A DNA stretch of 64,000 nt, taken from the NCBI RefSeq assembly GCF_004349105.1, contig NZ_SMLB01000006.1, positions 155,596 to 219,595 of the forward strand, written 5' to 3'. A program made the translations under genes and the position numbers. This document shows, piece by piece, positions 7,883 through 17,768 of the stretch (positions within the stretch are counted from its first letter, which is position 1; the number at the start of each line of letters is the position of its first letter). The DNA is from Jiangella aurantiaca. GTDB taxonomy: Bacteria; Actinomycetota; Actinomycetes; Jiangellales; Jiangellaceae. The notes under the pieces were generated by a model. The model did not search any database, had not been told where the DNA came from, and saw only the letters and a list, made by a program, of their open reading frames with translations.

Positions 7883-8944
7883 GTGGGCGTCACGCGCCGC
7901 ATCGTCCTGCCGACGATCAAGATTTTGCTGCTGGCCGTCATCGCGGTGGCCGCGGTCCGCCTCGCGTTCGGAGGCGACGACGAGTCGACGGCCGACGACG
8001 ACCCGGCGGTCCCGTCCGTCGACATCGTCCAGCCGGAGGTCCCGGCGAGCATCGGCACCGTCGTCAACACCGTCGAGGTCGACGCGGTCATCACGGCCGA
8101 CGCGCCGACGCCGGTCCGCGCGACCGACGGGGGCGAGGTGACGGTGTTCCTGGCCGACCCCGGCGACATCGTCGAGGAGGGCGACCCGCTGCTCGAAGTC
8201 GTGTTCGAGGAGGAGGGCGAGCCCACCACCGAGACCGACGACGAGGGCAACGAGGTCGAGGTGCCGGGCGAGCCGGTCCGCCGGTTCCGCACCATCGAGG
8301 CGCCCGCCGCCGGCACCGTCGGCGAGTACGACGTGCTCGTCGGCGAGACGGTCGCAGTCGGCGACACCGTCGGCAGCATCGCCACCGGTGGCTTCACGGT
8401 GTCCGGCGCGCTGTCGGCGGAGCAGCAGTACCGGCTGGTCAGCGGCCCGACGTCGGCCGAGGTGCAGGCCCGCGGCGGCCCGGCCCCGTTCGCCTGCACA
8501 GAGCTGCGCACCGGCCGCTCGGCCTCAGGCGACGGCGGAGGCGGCGAGAACGGCGGGGACGGCGGCGCCGTACCGCCGCAGGACCCGATGGCGCCGCCGG
8601 ACCAGGGCGGCGGCTCCAGCACCGCCGTCTCGTGCACCGTCCCACCCGACGTCACCGTGTTCGACGGGCTGGCCGCGACAATGGTGATCGAGGCCGGGCG
8701 GGCCGAGAACGTACTGGTCGTTCCGGTGACGGCGGTCGAGGGCGCGTTCGAGTCCGGCAACGTGTGGAAGGTCGGCCCCGACGGTGAGCCGGTGGAGACG
8801 CCGGTGACGCTCGGCCTCACCGACGGTGAGCTGGTCGAGATCCGCGAGGGCCTGGCCGAGGGCGACGCCGTCCTCGAGTTCGTCCCCGGCGGCGCACCGG
8901 ACGAGGAGATGGTCGGTCCCGAGATGGTGGGCGAGGCCGGATGA
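7883..8944 (+). CDS. MacA-like periplasmic adaptor subunit of an ABC system
   Basis: A 353-residue protein with one N-terminal membrane segment (about residues 10-30) followed by an acidic extracytoplasmic region. Two lipoyl-like half motifs (GGEVTVFLADPGDIVEEGDPL and AAGTVGEYDVLVGETVAVGD) flank an acidic insert. A late beta-barrel segment has VLVVPVTAVEGAFESGNVWKV, as in HlyD/MacA adaptors. A Gly/Pro-rich insert lies near residues 215-245. GTG 7883 follows GAGGGAGC. It overlaps the ATPase gene by 4 bases. In Gram-positives such adaptors couple FtsX-like permeases to substrate export; the substrate is unknown. Confidence 0.85.
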   Translation: MGVTRRIVLPTIKILLLAVIAVAAVRLAFGGDDESTADDDPAVPSVDIVQPEVPASIGTVVNTVEVDAVITADAPTPVRATDGGEVTVFLADPGDIVEEGDPLLEVVFEEEGEPTTETDDEGNEVEVPGEPVRRFRTIEAPAAGTVGEYDVLVGETVAVGDTVGSIATGGFTVSGALSAEQQYRLVSGPTSAEVQARGGPAPFACTELRTGRSASGDGGGGENGGDGGAVPPQDPMAPPDQGGGSSTAVSCTVPPDVTVFDGLAATMVIEAGRAENVLVVPVTAVEGAFESGNVWKVGPDGEPVETPVTLGLTDGELVEIREGLAEGDAVLEFVPGGAPDEEMVGPEMVGEAG

Positions 8945-9663
8945 GCCTCATCGAGCTCGACGGCGTCGGCCGGACGGTGATCCTGCCCGACGGCGAGCGC
9001 CTGGAGATCCTGCGCGACGTCACGCTCGCCGTCGAGGTGGGCGAGCACGTCTCGATCGTCGGCCGGTCCGGGTCGGGCAAGTCGACGCTGCTCAACCTCA
9101 TGGGCCTGCTCGACACACCGACCGAGGGGGAGTACCGGCTGGACGGCCGGGCTACCAGCGGGCTGTCGCAGCGGCAACGGGCGCGGCTGCGCGGCGCCGG
9201 GTTCGGCTTCGTGTTCCAGCAGTTCAACCTGCTGCCCGGCCGCACCGCGCTGCAGAACGTCGCCGCGCCGCTGCTGTACTGCGGCGGCCGCGACTTCTGG
9301 CGCCGGAACCGGCTGGCCGCCGACATGCTAGAGCGGGTCGGCTTGGGCGAGCGCGCCGACACCATGCCGGAGAAGCTGTCCGGTGGCGAGCAGCAGCGGG
9401 TCGCCATCGCCCGCAGCCTGATCCGCTCGCCGCGCGTCATCCTGTGCGACGAGCCCACCGGCGCGCTGGACGTGCAGACCGGCACCGAGATCATGGACCT
9501 GCTCGACGCCGTCGCGGCGGAGTCCGGCGCGACGCTGGTCACCATCACGCACGACACGATGGTCGCCGCGCGGGCGCACCGGCACTATCGCCTCGACGCC
9601 GGCGTGCTCGGCCCGCTGGACCCGGCCGTGCTGGTCCCGCCCCGTCAGGTGATCGCGTCGTGA
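8941..9663 (+). CDS. ABC transporter ATP-binding protein, MacB/LolD type
   Basis: A 240-residue ATPase with Walker A GRSGSGKST near residue 41, signature LSGGEQQRVAIARS, Walker B VILCDEPTGALD and the H-loop ITHDT. The D-loop and signature match the MacB/LolD subfamily that drives mechanotransmission rather than transport through the membrane domain. Start and stop overlap with both neighbours (ATGA and GTGA), so the three genes form one translational unit. Confidence 0.93.
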   Translation: MSLIELDGVGRTVILPDGERLEILRDVTLAVEVGEHVSIVGRSGSGKSTLLNLMGLLDTPTEGEYRLDGRATSGLSQRQRARLRGAGFGFVFQQFNLLPGRTALQNVAAPLLYCGGRDFWRRNRLAADMLERVGLGERADTMPEKLSGGEQQRVAIARSLIRSPRVILCDEPTGALDVQTGTEIMDLLDAVAAESGATLVTITHDTMVAARAHRHYRLDAGVLGPLDPAVLVPPRQVIAS

Positions 9664-10859
9664 CGGGACTGGTCGCGGCGTTCGCCGAGGCGTGGGACGA
9701 GGTCCGCATCCACAAGGTCCGCGTCATCGTGTCGCTGATCGGCGTGCTGATCGCCGTCGCCGCGATGACGGTGATCACGGCGCTGGGCGACATGGCCCGC
9801 CAGGCCAACGCCGAGCACTCCGAGCGCACCAGCGGCCGCCCGGCGACGCTGCAGGTCAGCGCCTGGACGATGGACGGCTCGATGCTCCCGGCCGAGACGC
9901 TCACCGATGCCTACGCCGAGCTGGTCGAGCGCCACTCGGTCGCGTACTCGTCGGTCCTGAGCAACACCGAGCTGCGGTTCCGGCTCGCCGACGGCACCGA
10001 GCCGGTGTGGACCACGTACATCGACCGCTCGTACGGCGAGATGCACCGCATCGAGCCGGAGCAGGGCCGCTGGTTCACCGCCGCCGACGAGCGCCGGTTC
10101 GCCCCCGCGGTCGTCGTCAACGAGGCGTTCCACCAGCGGATGGGCGAGCCGGACCTGCGCACCAACCCGACGGTGGTGATCGGCGGCGAGCGGCCGGTGC
10201 GGGCCACGGTCATCGGCGTCACGCCGAACGCCTACAGCGACGAGATGCCGTCGGCGTACCTGCTCCACGCGCACCAGGCGCAGTGGGGCATCCAGGGCCT
10301 CTACCCGATCCCGCCGATGCTGGAGCTATGGGTCCCGCCGGAGAGCGCCGAGGAGCTGACCGGCGTGCTCACCTCCGACCTCGCCGGCCTGCTCGGCGAC
10401 GACCTGCAGATCGACGTGTACCGGATCGACCCGTCCGACTTCGACGTCATCGACGGCCAGCTGCAGTGGGTGATCCGCGGCGTCAGCGTCATCGCGCTGG
10501 GGATGGGCGCGCTGGGCCTGGTGAACATCGCGCTGGTGACGGTCCGGTACCGGGTCCGCGAGATCGGCGTGCGGCGCAGCTTCGGCGCGACGTCGGGCCG
10601 GGTGTTCTTCTCGGTGATGATGGAAAGCGTGTTCGCGACGGCGGTCGCCGGCCTGGCCGGGGTCGTGCTGGCCGTCGCCATCGTCGAGAACGTGCCGATC
10701 GAGGAGCTGATCGGCGGCAGCGTCACCGACGTGCCGCCGTTCCCCGTCCGGGCCGCGGTCGAAGGGCTGGTCGCGGCGACCCTGGTCGGGGCCCTGGCCG
10801 GGATCATCCCCGCCACGGTCGCCGTCCGCGTCAAGGTGATCGACGCGATCCGCTTCTGA
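9660..10859 (+). CDS. FtsX-like ABC permease, MacB type
   Basis: A 399-residue protein from GTG 9660, overlapping the ATPase stop. An N-terminal membrane helix (VIVSLIGVLIAVAAMTVIT) is followed by a large extracytoplasmic MacB-like periplasmic core domain (about 45-270). Three C-terminal helices carry the FtsX region with YRVREIGVRRSFGATSGRV, the coupling loop signature. With the adaptor and ATPase it makes a tripartite MacAB-like system of unknown substrate (peptide, antibiotic or envelope stress signal). It ends 5 bases from the convergent protease gene. Confidence 0.92.
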   Translation: MTGLVAAFAEAWDEVRIHKVRVIVSLIGVLIAVAAMTVITALGDMARQANAEHSERTSGRPATLQVSAWTMDGSMLPAETLTDAYAELVERHSVAYSSVLSNTELRFRLADGTEPVWTTYIDRSYGEMHRIEPEQGRWFTAADERRFAPAVVVNEAFHQRMGEPDLRTNPTVVIGGERPVRATVIGVTPNAYSDEMPSAYLLHAHQAQWGIQGLYPIPPMLELWVPPESAEELTGVLTSDLAGLLGDDLQIDVYRIDPSDFDVIDGQLQWVIRGVSVIALGMGALGLVNIALVTVRYRVREIGVRRSFGATSGRVFFSVMMESVFATAVAGLAGVVLAVAIVENVPIEELIGGSVTDVPPFPVRAAVEGLVAATLVGALAGIIPATVAVRVKVIDAIRF

Positions 10860-10864
10860 CGGCG

Positions 10865-13800
10865 CTACCCGACGGCGACCACCGTGACGCTGGACGTGGC
10901 GGCGTAGCCGACCAGCCCGAGGTGCGGCACGCCCGCCTGGAGGCCGGTCCACCCGACCGTCACGTCGGAGGGCTCGCCGGCCCGGCCGGGCAGCGGGTCG
11001 GGTGCGACCGTCGCGTTGCCGGCGGCGTCCGCCCCGACGGCGAAGTTCCGCAGGCTGAAGTCGACCACCGACCCGTCCGGGCTGGAGAACATGTGCACCA
11101 GCACCTGGTACGTCCCCGGCTCGGGCGCCATCACGTCGACCCGTTCGGAGGCCGCGCCGGTCGCACCGTTCACCGGCAGCTCCGCGCCGTCGGGACCGTA
11201 GACGTACATGTCGTAGTCGGCTGACTCCTCCGCCGCGACCAGATCGAACCGGGCGAGCGACGTGCCCTCCGGGATCTCGAACGACACCAGCCGGGATGAC
11301 GCGTTGCCTTCCGGGTCCGGCCCCTCGCCAGGCGTCAGCGACCCGTCCGTGACCTCGCCCGGCACCAGGCCGCGCAGCGTGAGGTCGACGTCGCCGGTCG
11401 TCGACGTCGTCACCGGGTAGGTCACCGAGCCGGCCGCGCCGGTACCGGTCACCTCGGCCGGCGCGGCGACGGCGACCGGGCGGGCCACGATCGGGCTGCG
11501 CACCGTCGTCCCGGCGCCGCTCCAGGTCAGTATGCCGTGCGCGTACTCATCCAGCGCCGCGCGCGTCCGCGTGAGGGTGACCTCGAACGTCTTGCTCTGC
11601 CCGGGCCGGCCGAAGTGCAGCACCGACGGCGTGACCCGCGCGGTGAAGCCGGGCACGTCGATGCCGGCCCGGTAGAGCCCCGGGATGACGGCGGTGACGG
11701 TGCGGGTGATCGTCTGCCGGCCGGCGAGCGCGCCGATTGCGATGGACGGCTGATTGAGCTCGGACGGGTCGATCGGCTCGACGCCTGGGACGCCGGTATC
11801 CTCGCCGGCGCCCTCCATGAACGCCAGCCAGTCGCGGACGCCGGACTCGTACACCAGGCCGGGGTCGAGGAACCGGGCCGGATCGACGTGCCCGGCACCG
11901 GCGTGGAACCGGTCGCGGTCGGGCTCATCCGATGCCACGACGAGGTCGTACGCGGTCGTCATCATCGCCGACTTGATCGCGGGCGCCGACCACTCGGGGT
12001 GCTCGGCCCTGATCAGCGCCGCCAGCCCGGCGATGTGCGGCGCCGCCATCGACGTCCCGGAGAGGAAGTCGTAGTCGTTCCCGTGGTGCGGTCCGGGCGC
12101 GACCGCCGCGAGCACGTCGACGCCCGGCGCGGAGATGTCCGGCTTGAGCAGGTCGCCGCCGTTGGCCAGCGCCGGGCCGCGGGAGGAGAACCCGGCCAGC
12201 ACGGGCTTCGGCGTCGGCGGCAGGTCGGTCTGGTCGCCGACCAGCAGCGCCGCGGTGGCGCCGTCCGTTGCCGCATACTCCCTGATCACCGCGGCGTCGG
12301 CCGCGCCGACGTGCGTGGTCGGGATGACGTGGAAGTCGGCGTTCAGCGTCTCGGCGGGGTCGAGATTGCCGAGCACCGTCCCGAGGCCGCCGGCCCGCTG
12401 CACCTCGGCCGACTTCGCGACACGGTCGTAGACGCCGCGGTCGCAGATCACCACCGCGCCGGCCGCCCGCGCGCCGTCCAGCGACGACGGCGCGCACAGC
12501 GCCGCCTCCTCCGGGTCGACGCCGGACGCTGCGATGTCGCGCGCGTAGACCAGCGGTGTCTGCTCCGGGACGCCGGCGTCGCTGATCATGGAGCCGCGGA
12601 AGCGCCGGCCGTCGCCCACCTCGACGGTGCCCTCGTAGACCTGGTGCGTGCTGGCCGCGACGGTGGTGACCCACGGGCTGTTGTGGGCGACGGTCGACTC
12701 GTCCGGCCCGGAGTTCCCGGCCGACGCGGCTATGAAGACGTTCGCCGACGCCGCGGAGAGGAAGGCCAGCTCGACCGGGTCGACAAGCGTGTCGGTGGCG
12801 CCGGAGATCGAGTAGTTGATGACGTCGACGCCGTCGAGGATCGCCTGGTCGATGGCGGCGACGGAGTCGGACGGGTAGCAGCCGCCGGTCGCCTCGTCGT
12901 CGTCCTGCCAGCACACCTTGTACGCCGCGATGGACGCGCCCGGCGCCATGCCCGATCCGTCGCCGAAGTCACGCCCGTTCACCGACATCGGCACGCCGTG
13001 GTTCCCGGCCGCCGTGCCGGCGGTGTGGCTGCCGTGGCCGTCGACGTCACGCGTGGAGAGGTGTTCGCTCGGGTCGCGGTGCTCCGGCGGGACGTTGGCG
13101 ACGAAGCCGTCGTCGTAGTAGCGGGCCGACACGAGCTTGCCGTTGCACAGGCCGGCGGTCCAGTTCTCGCCGGTCTCGCACTCGCCGGTGAACGTGTCGC
13201 CGTTCGCCTTCAACACCGCCGTGCCGGTGTCGGACGTCCGGTAGGCGGTGCCGATCTCGCCGGTGGGTCCGCCGGCGAGCTCCGGCCCGGCGAACGACGC
13301 GCTCTCCGGCCAGATGCCGGTGTCGATGACGCCGACGACGACGCCGCTCCCGGCCTCGGCCGTCCCGCCCAGCTGCGACCAGAGGCCGTCGTCGCCGGTC
13401 AGGCCGAGGAACTCCGGCGACGCGACGGTGTCGACGGCGCGTGGCTCGTCCGGGACGACGGCGAGCACCTGCGGGTCGGCGGCCAGCTCGGCGGCCTGCG
13501 CCGCGGAGAGCTCGGCGGCGAACCCGTTCACCGCGACCGTGTACTGGTACAGCGGCTCGGCACCGACGTCGGCGGCCAGCGCCCGCTGCCGCTCGCCGAG
13601 GTGCGCCCGATAGTCGCGGACCGCGCGGTCGCCGGCCCGCAGCCGCTCGCCGTCGCCGGGAGCCGTCGCCGCCAAGCCCCGCACCCCGCCGTCGTAGGTG
13701 GCCGCCGGATCGCCGGTCAGCACGACGACGTAGGAGCCGTCGGCGTAGTGCCGCGGCGCCGGCGCGGCCAGGTCGCCGGACGCGGACGGTGCGGCGCCGG

Positions 13801-13885
13801 CGACGGCGACGGCGCTCGAGGCGGCGGCCGCGACGACGCCGGCCAGCGCGAGGGCCAGGCGGGGGCTGGGGATCGGGTTCGGCAC
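10865..13885 (-). CDS. Secreted subtilisin-family serine protease (S8), PA and C-terminal domains
   Basis: A 1006-residue preproprotein. GTG 13885 follows GGAGGACGCCC. A signal peptide spans about residues 1-32 and an I9 inhibitor prodomain about 50-150. The catalytic residues are Asp188 (VIDTGIWPES), His284 (DGHGSHTAG) and Ser612 (SGTSMAAPHIAG). A PA-type insert occupies about 430-550 (VVICDRGVYDRVAKS), with a fibronectin-like domain at about 710-800. The C-terminal part, about 800-1006, looks like a beta-sandwich prepeptidase-type domain. The architecture is that of plant-subtilase-like exoproteases of actinomycetes. No LPXTG or membrane anchor is seen, so it is probably released. Confidence 0.94.
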   Translation of the reverse strand: MPNPIPSPRLALALAGVVAAAASSAVAVAGAAPSASGDLAAPAPRHYADGSYVVVLTGDPAATYDGGVRGLAATAPGDGERLRAGDRAVRDYRAHLGERQRALAADVGAEPLYQYTVAVNGFAAELSAAQAAELAADPQVLAVVPDEPRAVDTVASPEFLGLTGDDGLWSQLGGTAEAGSGVVVGVIDTGIWPESASFAGPELAGGPTGEIGTAYRTSDTGTAVLKANGDTFTGECETGENWTAGLCNGKLVSARYYDDGFVANVPPEHRDPSEHLSTRDVDGHGSHTAGTAAGNHGVPMSVNGRDFGDGSGMAPGASIAAYKVCWQDDDEATGGCYPSDSVAAIDQAILDGVDVINYSISGATDTLVDPVELAFLSAASANVFIAASAGNSGPDESTVAHNSPWVTTVAASTHQVYEGTVEVGDGRRFRGSMISDAGVPEQTPLVYARDIAASGVDPEEAALCAPSSLDGARAAGAVVICDRGVYDRVAKSAEVQRAGGLGTVLGNLDPAETLNADFHVIPTTHVGAADAAVIREYAATDGATAALLVGDQTDLPPTPKPVLAGFSSRGPALANGGDLLKPDISAPGVDVLAAVAPGPHHGNDYDFLSGTSMAAPHIAGLAALIRAEHPEWSAPAIKSAMMTTAYDLVVASDEPDRDRFHAGAGHVDPARFLDPGLVYESGVRDWLAFMEGAGEDTGVPGVEPIDPSELNQPSIAIGALAGRQTITRTVTAVIPGLYRAGIDVPGFTARVTPSVLHFGRPGQSKTFEVTLTRTRAALDEYAHGILTWSGAGTTVRSPIVARPVAVAAPAEVTGTGAAGSVTYPVTTSTTGDVDLTLRGLVPGEVTDGSLTPGEGPDPEGNASSRLVSFEIPEGTSLARFDLVAAEESADYDMYVYGPDGAELPVNGATGAASERVDVMAPEPGTYQVLVHMFSSPDGSVVDFSLRNFAVGADAAGNATVAPDPLPGRAGEPSDVTVGWTGLQAGVPHLGLVGYAATSSVTVVAVG

Positions 13886-14130
13886 GGGCGTCCTCCGGTG
13901 GGCTTGGGGCCGGGACGATGGTGGTCGCCCGGGTGACGGCGGTCAACGCGTTTCGTCCGCTTCGGTCCGTTCGGACGAGGCGGCCCGGCGTGCCCGTGAC
14001 ATTCGTCATGGGCCGCCCCCGCGTCCGTCATCGAGGCCCGTGACATCACCCACCGGATCAGGCCGCGTGCCCCGGCCACGATGGGGTCATGGAAGGGATC
14101 GAACCATTTCCGGTGACCCGAGGAGGGGAC

Positions 14131-15057
14131 GTGGCTGAGGTCGTCGAGGTCTCGGACGTGCGCCGCAGCTACGGCGACTACGAGGCCGTTCGGGGCGTCA
14201 CGTTCTCCGTCGCGCGCGGCGAGCTGTTCGCGCTGCTCGGCACGAACGGCGCCGGCAAGACGTCCACCCTGGAGGTGGTCGAGGGACTGGCCCGGCCCAG
14301 TGGCGGCCGGATCCGGGTGCTCGGCCACGACCCCTACGCCGGCCGCGCCTCCGTCCGGCCGCGGATCGGCGTCATGCTCCAGCAGGGCGGGTTCCCGGCC
14401 GACCTCACCGTGACGGAGACCGCGGCGATGTGGGCGGGGACGCTCACCGCGCCGCGACCGGTCGCCGAGGCGCTGGAACTCGTCGATCTCACCCACCGCG
14501 CCGGTGTCACCGTCAAACAGCTCTCCGGTGGTGAGAAGCGCCGCCTCGACCTCGCGCTCGCCGTTCTGGGCCGGCCGGAGGTGCTGTTCCTCGACGAGCC
14601 GACCACCGGGCTGGACCCGGAGAGCCGCCGCAACACCTGGGCGCTGGTCCGCACGCTGCTCGACGACGGCGTCACCGTGCTGCTGACCACCCACTATCTC
14701 GACGAGGCCGAGGAGCTGGCCGACCGGCTGGCGATCATGCACCGGGGCCGGCTCGTCCGCACCGGCACGGTCGCCGAGGTGGTCGCCTCGCAGCCGGCGA
14801 CGGTGTCGTTCGCGCTGCCGCCGTCGGTGCCCCGGGAACGGCTGCCGGAGCTGGCCGGCGCGCTCGTCGTCGACGACGGCAACCGGGTCGAGGTGCACAC
14901 GGACACCATGCAGGCGACGCTGACCGGCCTGCTGCTGTGGGCCCGCGACCACGACGTCGAGCTGCGCGAGCTGTCGGCGCGGCCGGCGTCGCTGGAGCAG
15001 GCATTCCTGGCGGTGGCCTCCTCCCCGGAGGAGCGAGACGTGGAGGTGGCTGCATGA
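14131..15057 (+). CDS. ABC-2 type exporter ATP-binding protein (DrrA/CcmA-like)
   Basis: A 308-residue ATPase with Walker A GTNGAGKTST, signature LSGGEKRRLDLALA, Walker B VLFLDEPTTGLDPE and H-loop TTHYLDEAEEL. The C-terminal 80 residues form the extra domain seen in DrrA-like subunits. GTG 14131 was preferred over ATG 14089 because GAGGAGG precedes it by the right distance. It overlaps the permease start by 4 bases and is followed by a two-component pair, the usual context of antibiotic or lipid exporters controlled by a DesK/DesR-like system. Confidence 0.92.
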   Translation: MAEVVEVSDVRRSYGDYEAVRGVTFSVARGELFALLGTNGAGKTSTLEVVEGLARPSGGRIRVLGHDPYAGRASVRPRIGVMLQQGGFPADLTVTETAAMWAGTLTAPRPVAEALELVDLTHRAGVTVKQLSGGEKRRLDLALAVLGRPEVLFLDEPTTGLDPESRRNTWALVRTLLDDGVTVLLTTHYLDEAEELADRLAIMHRGRLVRTGTVAEVVASQPATVSFALPPSVPRERLPELAGALVVDDGNRVEVHTDTMQATLTGLLLWARDHDVELRELSARPASLEQAFLAVASSPEERDVEVAA

Positions 15058-15863
15058 GGGCGTTGACGACGACCGGAGCGCCGCGGCGGGTCCGTGCCAT
15101 CGCGACGGCCGAGCTCCGGCTCCTGGTGCGCAACCGCACGGCGATGTTCACCGCGCTGGCGCTGCCGCTGATCACCGTCGCCGGGCTGAGCGCGATCGGG
15201 TTCGGCGAGAACGGCGACCTGCCCCTAGGCGCGCTGGTCGTGACGATGCTGGCCGGCTTCACCCTGCTGTACGTCGTCTACTACAACCTCGTGTCAGCGT
15301 ACGTAGCCCGGCGCGAGGACCTGGTGCTCAAGCGGCTGCGGGTCGGCGAGCTGACCGACGCGGAGATCCTGGCCGGCACGGCGCTGCCGTCGGTCGTCGT
15401 GGCGGTCACGCAGGTCGTGCTGACCGCTGTCGTCGCGGCGCTGGCGCTCGGCCTGGACATGCCGGCGAACGCGCTGCTGGTGGTCGTGGCCGTCGTCGGT
15501 GGCGTGGTGATGTTCGTGCTGCTGGCCGCGGCCTCGACGGCGTTCACCCGCAACGTCGAGATGGCGCAGGTCAGCACGTTGCCGGTGCTGTTCCTCTGCA
15601 TGGGCAGCCTGATCTTCTCCGGCGTCGTGGTCCCCGCGGACTCGGTGCCGGACGCGGTGCAGGATGTCTTCCAGTTCGTCCCGCTGACTCCCGTGCTCGA
15701 CCTCCTCCAGCTCGGGCTGACCGGGCGGACGGCGGACGGCGACACCGTCGGGTTCGGCGCGAGCTTCTCAGCGGCGGCCTTCCCGCTGATCATCATGGGA
15801 TTGTGGATCGTCAACGGCATCGCGGCCCTGCGCCGGTGGTTCCGGTGGGAGCCACGTACCTGA
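15054..15863 (+). CDS. ABC-2 type permease
   Basis: A 269-residue membrane protein with six predicted helices, starting ATG 15054 inside the ATPase stop. The helix 1-2 region (AMFTALALPLITVAGLSAIG) and the late GSLIFSGVVVPADSVPDAVQ motif are those of ABC-2 exporter permeases that pair with DrrA-like ATPases. The substrate is unknown. The histidine kinase gene starts 20 bases after its stop. Confidence 0.9.
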   Translation: MRALTTTGAPRRVRAIATAELRLLVRNRTAMFTALALPLITVAGLSAIGFGENGDLPLGALVVTMLAGFTLLYVVYYNLVSAYVARREDLVLKRLRVGELTDAEILAGTALPSVVVAVTQVVLTAVVAALALGLDMPANALLVVVAVVGGVVMFVLLAAASTAFTRNVEMAQVSTLPVLFLCMGSLIFSGVVVPADSVPDAVQDVFQFVPLTPVLDLLQLGLTGRTADGDTVGFGASFSAAAFPLIIMGLWIVNGIAALRRWFRWEPRT

Positions 15864-15883
15864 TCGGGCGCCGTGACAAGCTG

Positions 15884-17125
15884 ATGTCCGTGTCGATGGT
15901 CACCCGGTGGTGGGAGGAGCGCAGCGCGCTGCAGCGCTTCGACCTCTACACCCGCGGGACCCTGTACTCGATGCTCGCGGCGGAGCCACTGGTTGCGTTG
16001 TTCATCGCGTCGTCCAGTGAAGACCTCGCGTCGCCCGCCGCGGTCGCCGCCTTCGCCGTCGTCGTCGCCGGGCACGCGGCGATCGGCGCCGTCGTCCTCC
16101 GGGCCGGGATGGAGTGGTATCTCGGCCGCGGCCCGTGGCCGTATCGCTGGACGGTGGCGCTGCTGCTGGTGACGGCGTGCGCGGTGGCCGCGGCGGTGGT
16201 GGCCTTCGGCTGGGACGGGCCGCCGGAGCCGGGCGTCATCACCGGTGGGGTCACCGCCCAGCTGGCGATCCTCATGGTCCTCGGATTCACCGTCGGGGCG
16301 CTGGCCCCGCGGCTGGACAGCCGGCGGCTGGTGGTGCTGGCGGTCGGGATCGCGGCGGGCCTGGCCGCGGCCGGGTTCCTGAGCGGCTGGCCGCGGCCCA
16401 GCGCTATCGCGGCGGGGATCTCGGCGCTGTTCGCCTACCTCGGTGGCTGGTCGGCGTTCCGGGCGTCGGTGTGGATGCTGGGTGTCGTGTTCGAGCTGGA
16501 CCGGTCGCGGCAGGTACAGGCCGACCTCGCCGTCGCCGAGGAACGGCTGCGGTTCGCCCGCGACCTGCACGACATCCTGGGCCGCAATCTCTCCGTCATC
16601 GCCGTCAAGAGCGAGCTGGCCGCCGCGCTGGCTCGGCGTGGCCGCGACGAGGCGGGGGAGGAGATGATGGCCGTCCGCGACATCGCCCAGGAGTCGCTGC
16701 GCGAGGTCCGCGACGTCGTCCGCGGCTACCGCGAGGTCGACCTGACGACCGAGCTGGCCGGCGCCCGCTCCGTCCTGCGCTCGGCCGGCGTCGCCACCCG
16801 CGTCGTCGGCGAGGTTTCGCCGCTGTCGGCGGAGGTGCAGGCGGTGCTCGGCTGGGTCGCCCGCGAGGGCACGACGAACGTGCTGCGGCACAGCTCGGCG
16901 TCGACCTGCGTCATCACCGTCGGGCGGTCCGACGGGAGCGTGACGCTGACCATGGAGAACGACGGCGTGCGGGCGGCGTCCGACGGGCGCGGCTCGGGGC
17001 CTGGGTCCGGGCTGTCCGGGCTGGCGGAGCGGCTGGGCGACCTCGGCGGGTCGTTGTCGGCCGACCGGCTCGACGGCGACCGGTTCCTGCTGTCCGCCCG
17101 GGTGCCGTCTGGGGTGATGCCGTGA
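15884..17125 (+). CDS. Sensor histidine kinase, DesK-like
   Basis: A 413-residue protein with several N-terminal membrane helices (about 30-205) and no extracytoplasmic sensor domain. Its HisKA_3 dimerisation motif RDLHDILGRNLSV has phospho-acceptor His near 229. An ATP-binding domain with GLSGLAERLGDLGG near the end completes it. ATG 15884 is one of three close candidate starts, and no strong ribosome site separates them. It overlaps the regulator by 4 bases. It probably senses membrane state or the exported compound and controls the upstream ABC-2 exporter. Confidence 0.9.
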   Translation: MSVSMVTRWWEERSALQRFDLYTRGTLYSMLAAEPLVALFIASSSEDLASPAAVAAFAVVVAGHAAIGAVVLRAGMEWYLGRGPWPYRWTVALLLVTACAVAAAVVAFGWDGPPEPGVITGGVTAQLAILMVLGFTVGALAPRLDSRRLVVLAVGIAAGLAAAGFLSGWPRPSAIAAGISALFAYLGGWSAFRASVWMLGVVFELDRSRQVQADLAVAEERLRFARDLHDILGRNLSVIAVKSELAAALARRGRDEAGEEMMAVRDIAQESLREVRDVVRGYREVDLTTELAGARSVLRSAGVATRVVGEVSPLSAEVQAVLGWVAREGTTNVLRHSSASTCVITVGRSDGSVTLTMENDGVRAASDGRGSGPGSGLSGLAERLGDLGGSLSADRLDGDRFLLSARVPSGVMP

Positions 17126-17727
17126 TCCGCGTCCTGCTGGCCGACGACGAGAACCTCATCCGGTCCGCGCTGCGGGCGCTGCTGTCGCTGGAGGACGGCA
17201 TCGAGGTGGTCGCCGAGGCCGCCACCGCCGACGAGGCGCTGGCGATGGCCCGATCCTCTGCGCCTGACGTGGCCGTGCTGGACCTGCAGCTGCCGGACCG
17301 TGACGGGATCTCGCTGGCGGCCGACCTGCACGCCCAGGTGCCCGGCTGCCGGACGATGATCGTCACCAGCCACGGGCGGCCCGGGTACCTCAAGCGGGCG
17401 CTGGCCGGGGGAGTGGGCGGCTTCCTGCCCAAGACGGTGTCGGCCTCGGTGCTGGCCCAGGTCGTCCGCACCGTCCACGACGGCGGCCGGTACGTCGACC
17501 CGGAGCTGGCCGCCGAGGCGATCAGCGCCGGCGACAGCCCGCTGACGGCGCGGGAGGCGGACGTGCTCGAACTGGCCGCCGAGGGCGCGCCGGTCGAGGA
17601 GATCGCCCGTCGGGCCGCGCTGACGCCGGGTACGGTGCGCAACTATCTGTCGTCGGCGGCGTCGAAGCTCGGGGCGGCGAATCGGCACGAGGCCGTGCAT
17701 GTCGCTCGTCGGCATGGGTGGATCTAG
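17122..17727 (+). CDS. NarL/LuxR-family response regulator, DesR-like
   Basis: A 201-residue regulator. Its receiver has the phospho-acceptor Asp54 in VLDLQLPD and Thr/Lys switch residues in TSHGRP and LPKTVS. A LuxR-type helix-turn-helix starts near residue 137 (LTAREADVLELAAEGAPVEEIARR). GTG 17122 overlaps the kinase stop. It is the last gene of the ATPase-permease-kinase-regulator unit and converges on dinB. Confidence 0.92.
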   Translation: MIRVLLADDENLIRSALRALLSLEDGIEVVAEAATADEALAMARSSAPDVAVLDLQLPDRDGISLAADLHAQVPGCRTMIVTSHGRPGYLKRALAGGVGGFLPKTVSASVLAQVVRTVHDGGRYVDPELAAEAISAGDSPLTAREADVLELAAEGAPVEEIARRAALTPGTVRNYLSSAASKLGAANRHEAVHVARRHGWI

Positions 17728-17768
17728 GGTCCAGCCCCGCCCCTACTCAACATGATCAACCAGAGCGA

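Noticed and set aside
17740..17765. Possible fourth copy of the inverted-repeat element (ACTCAACATGATCAAC)
   Set aside because: Only a short, mismatched similarity to one arm and no partner arm.
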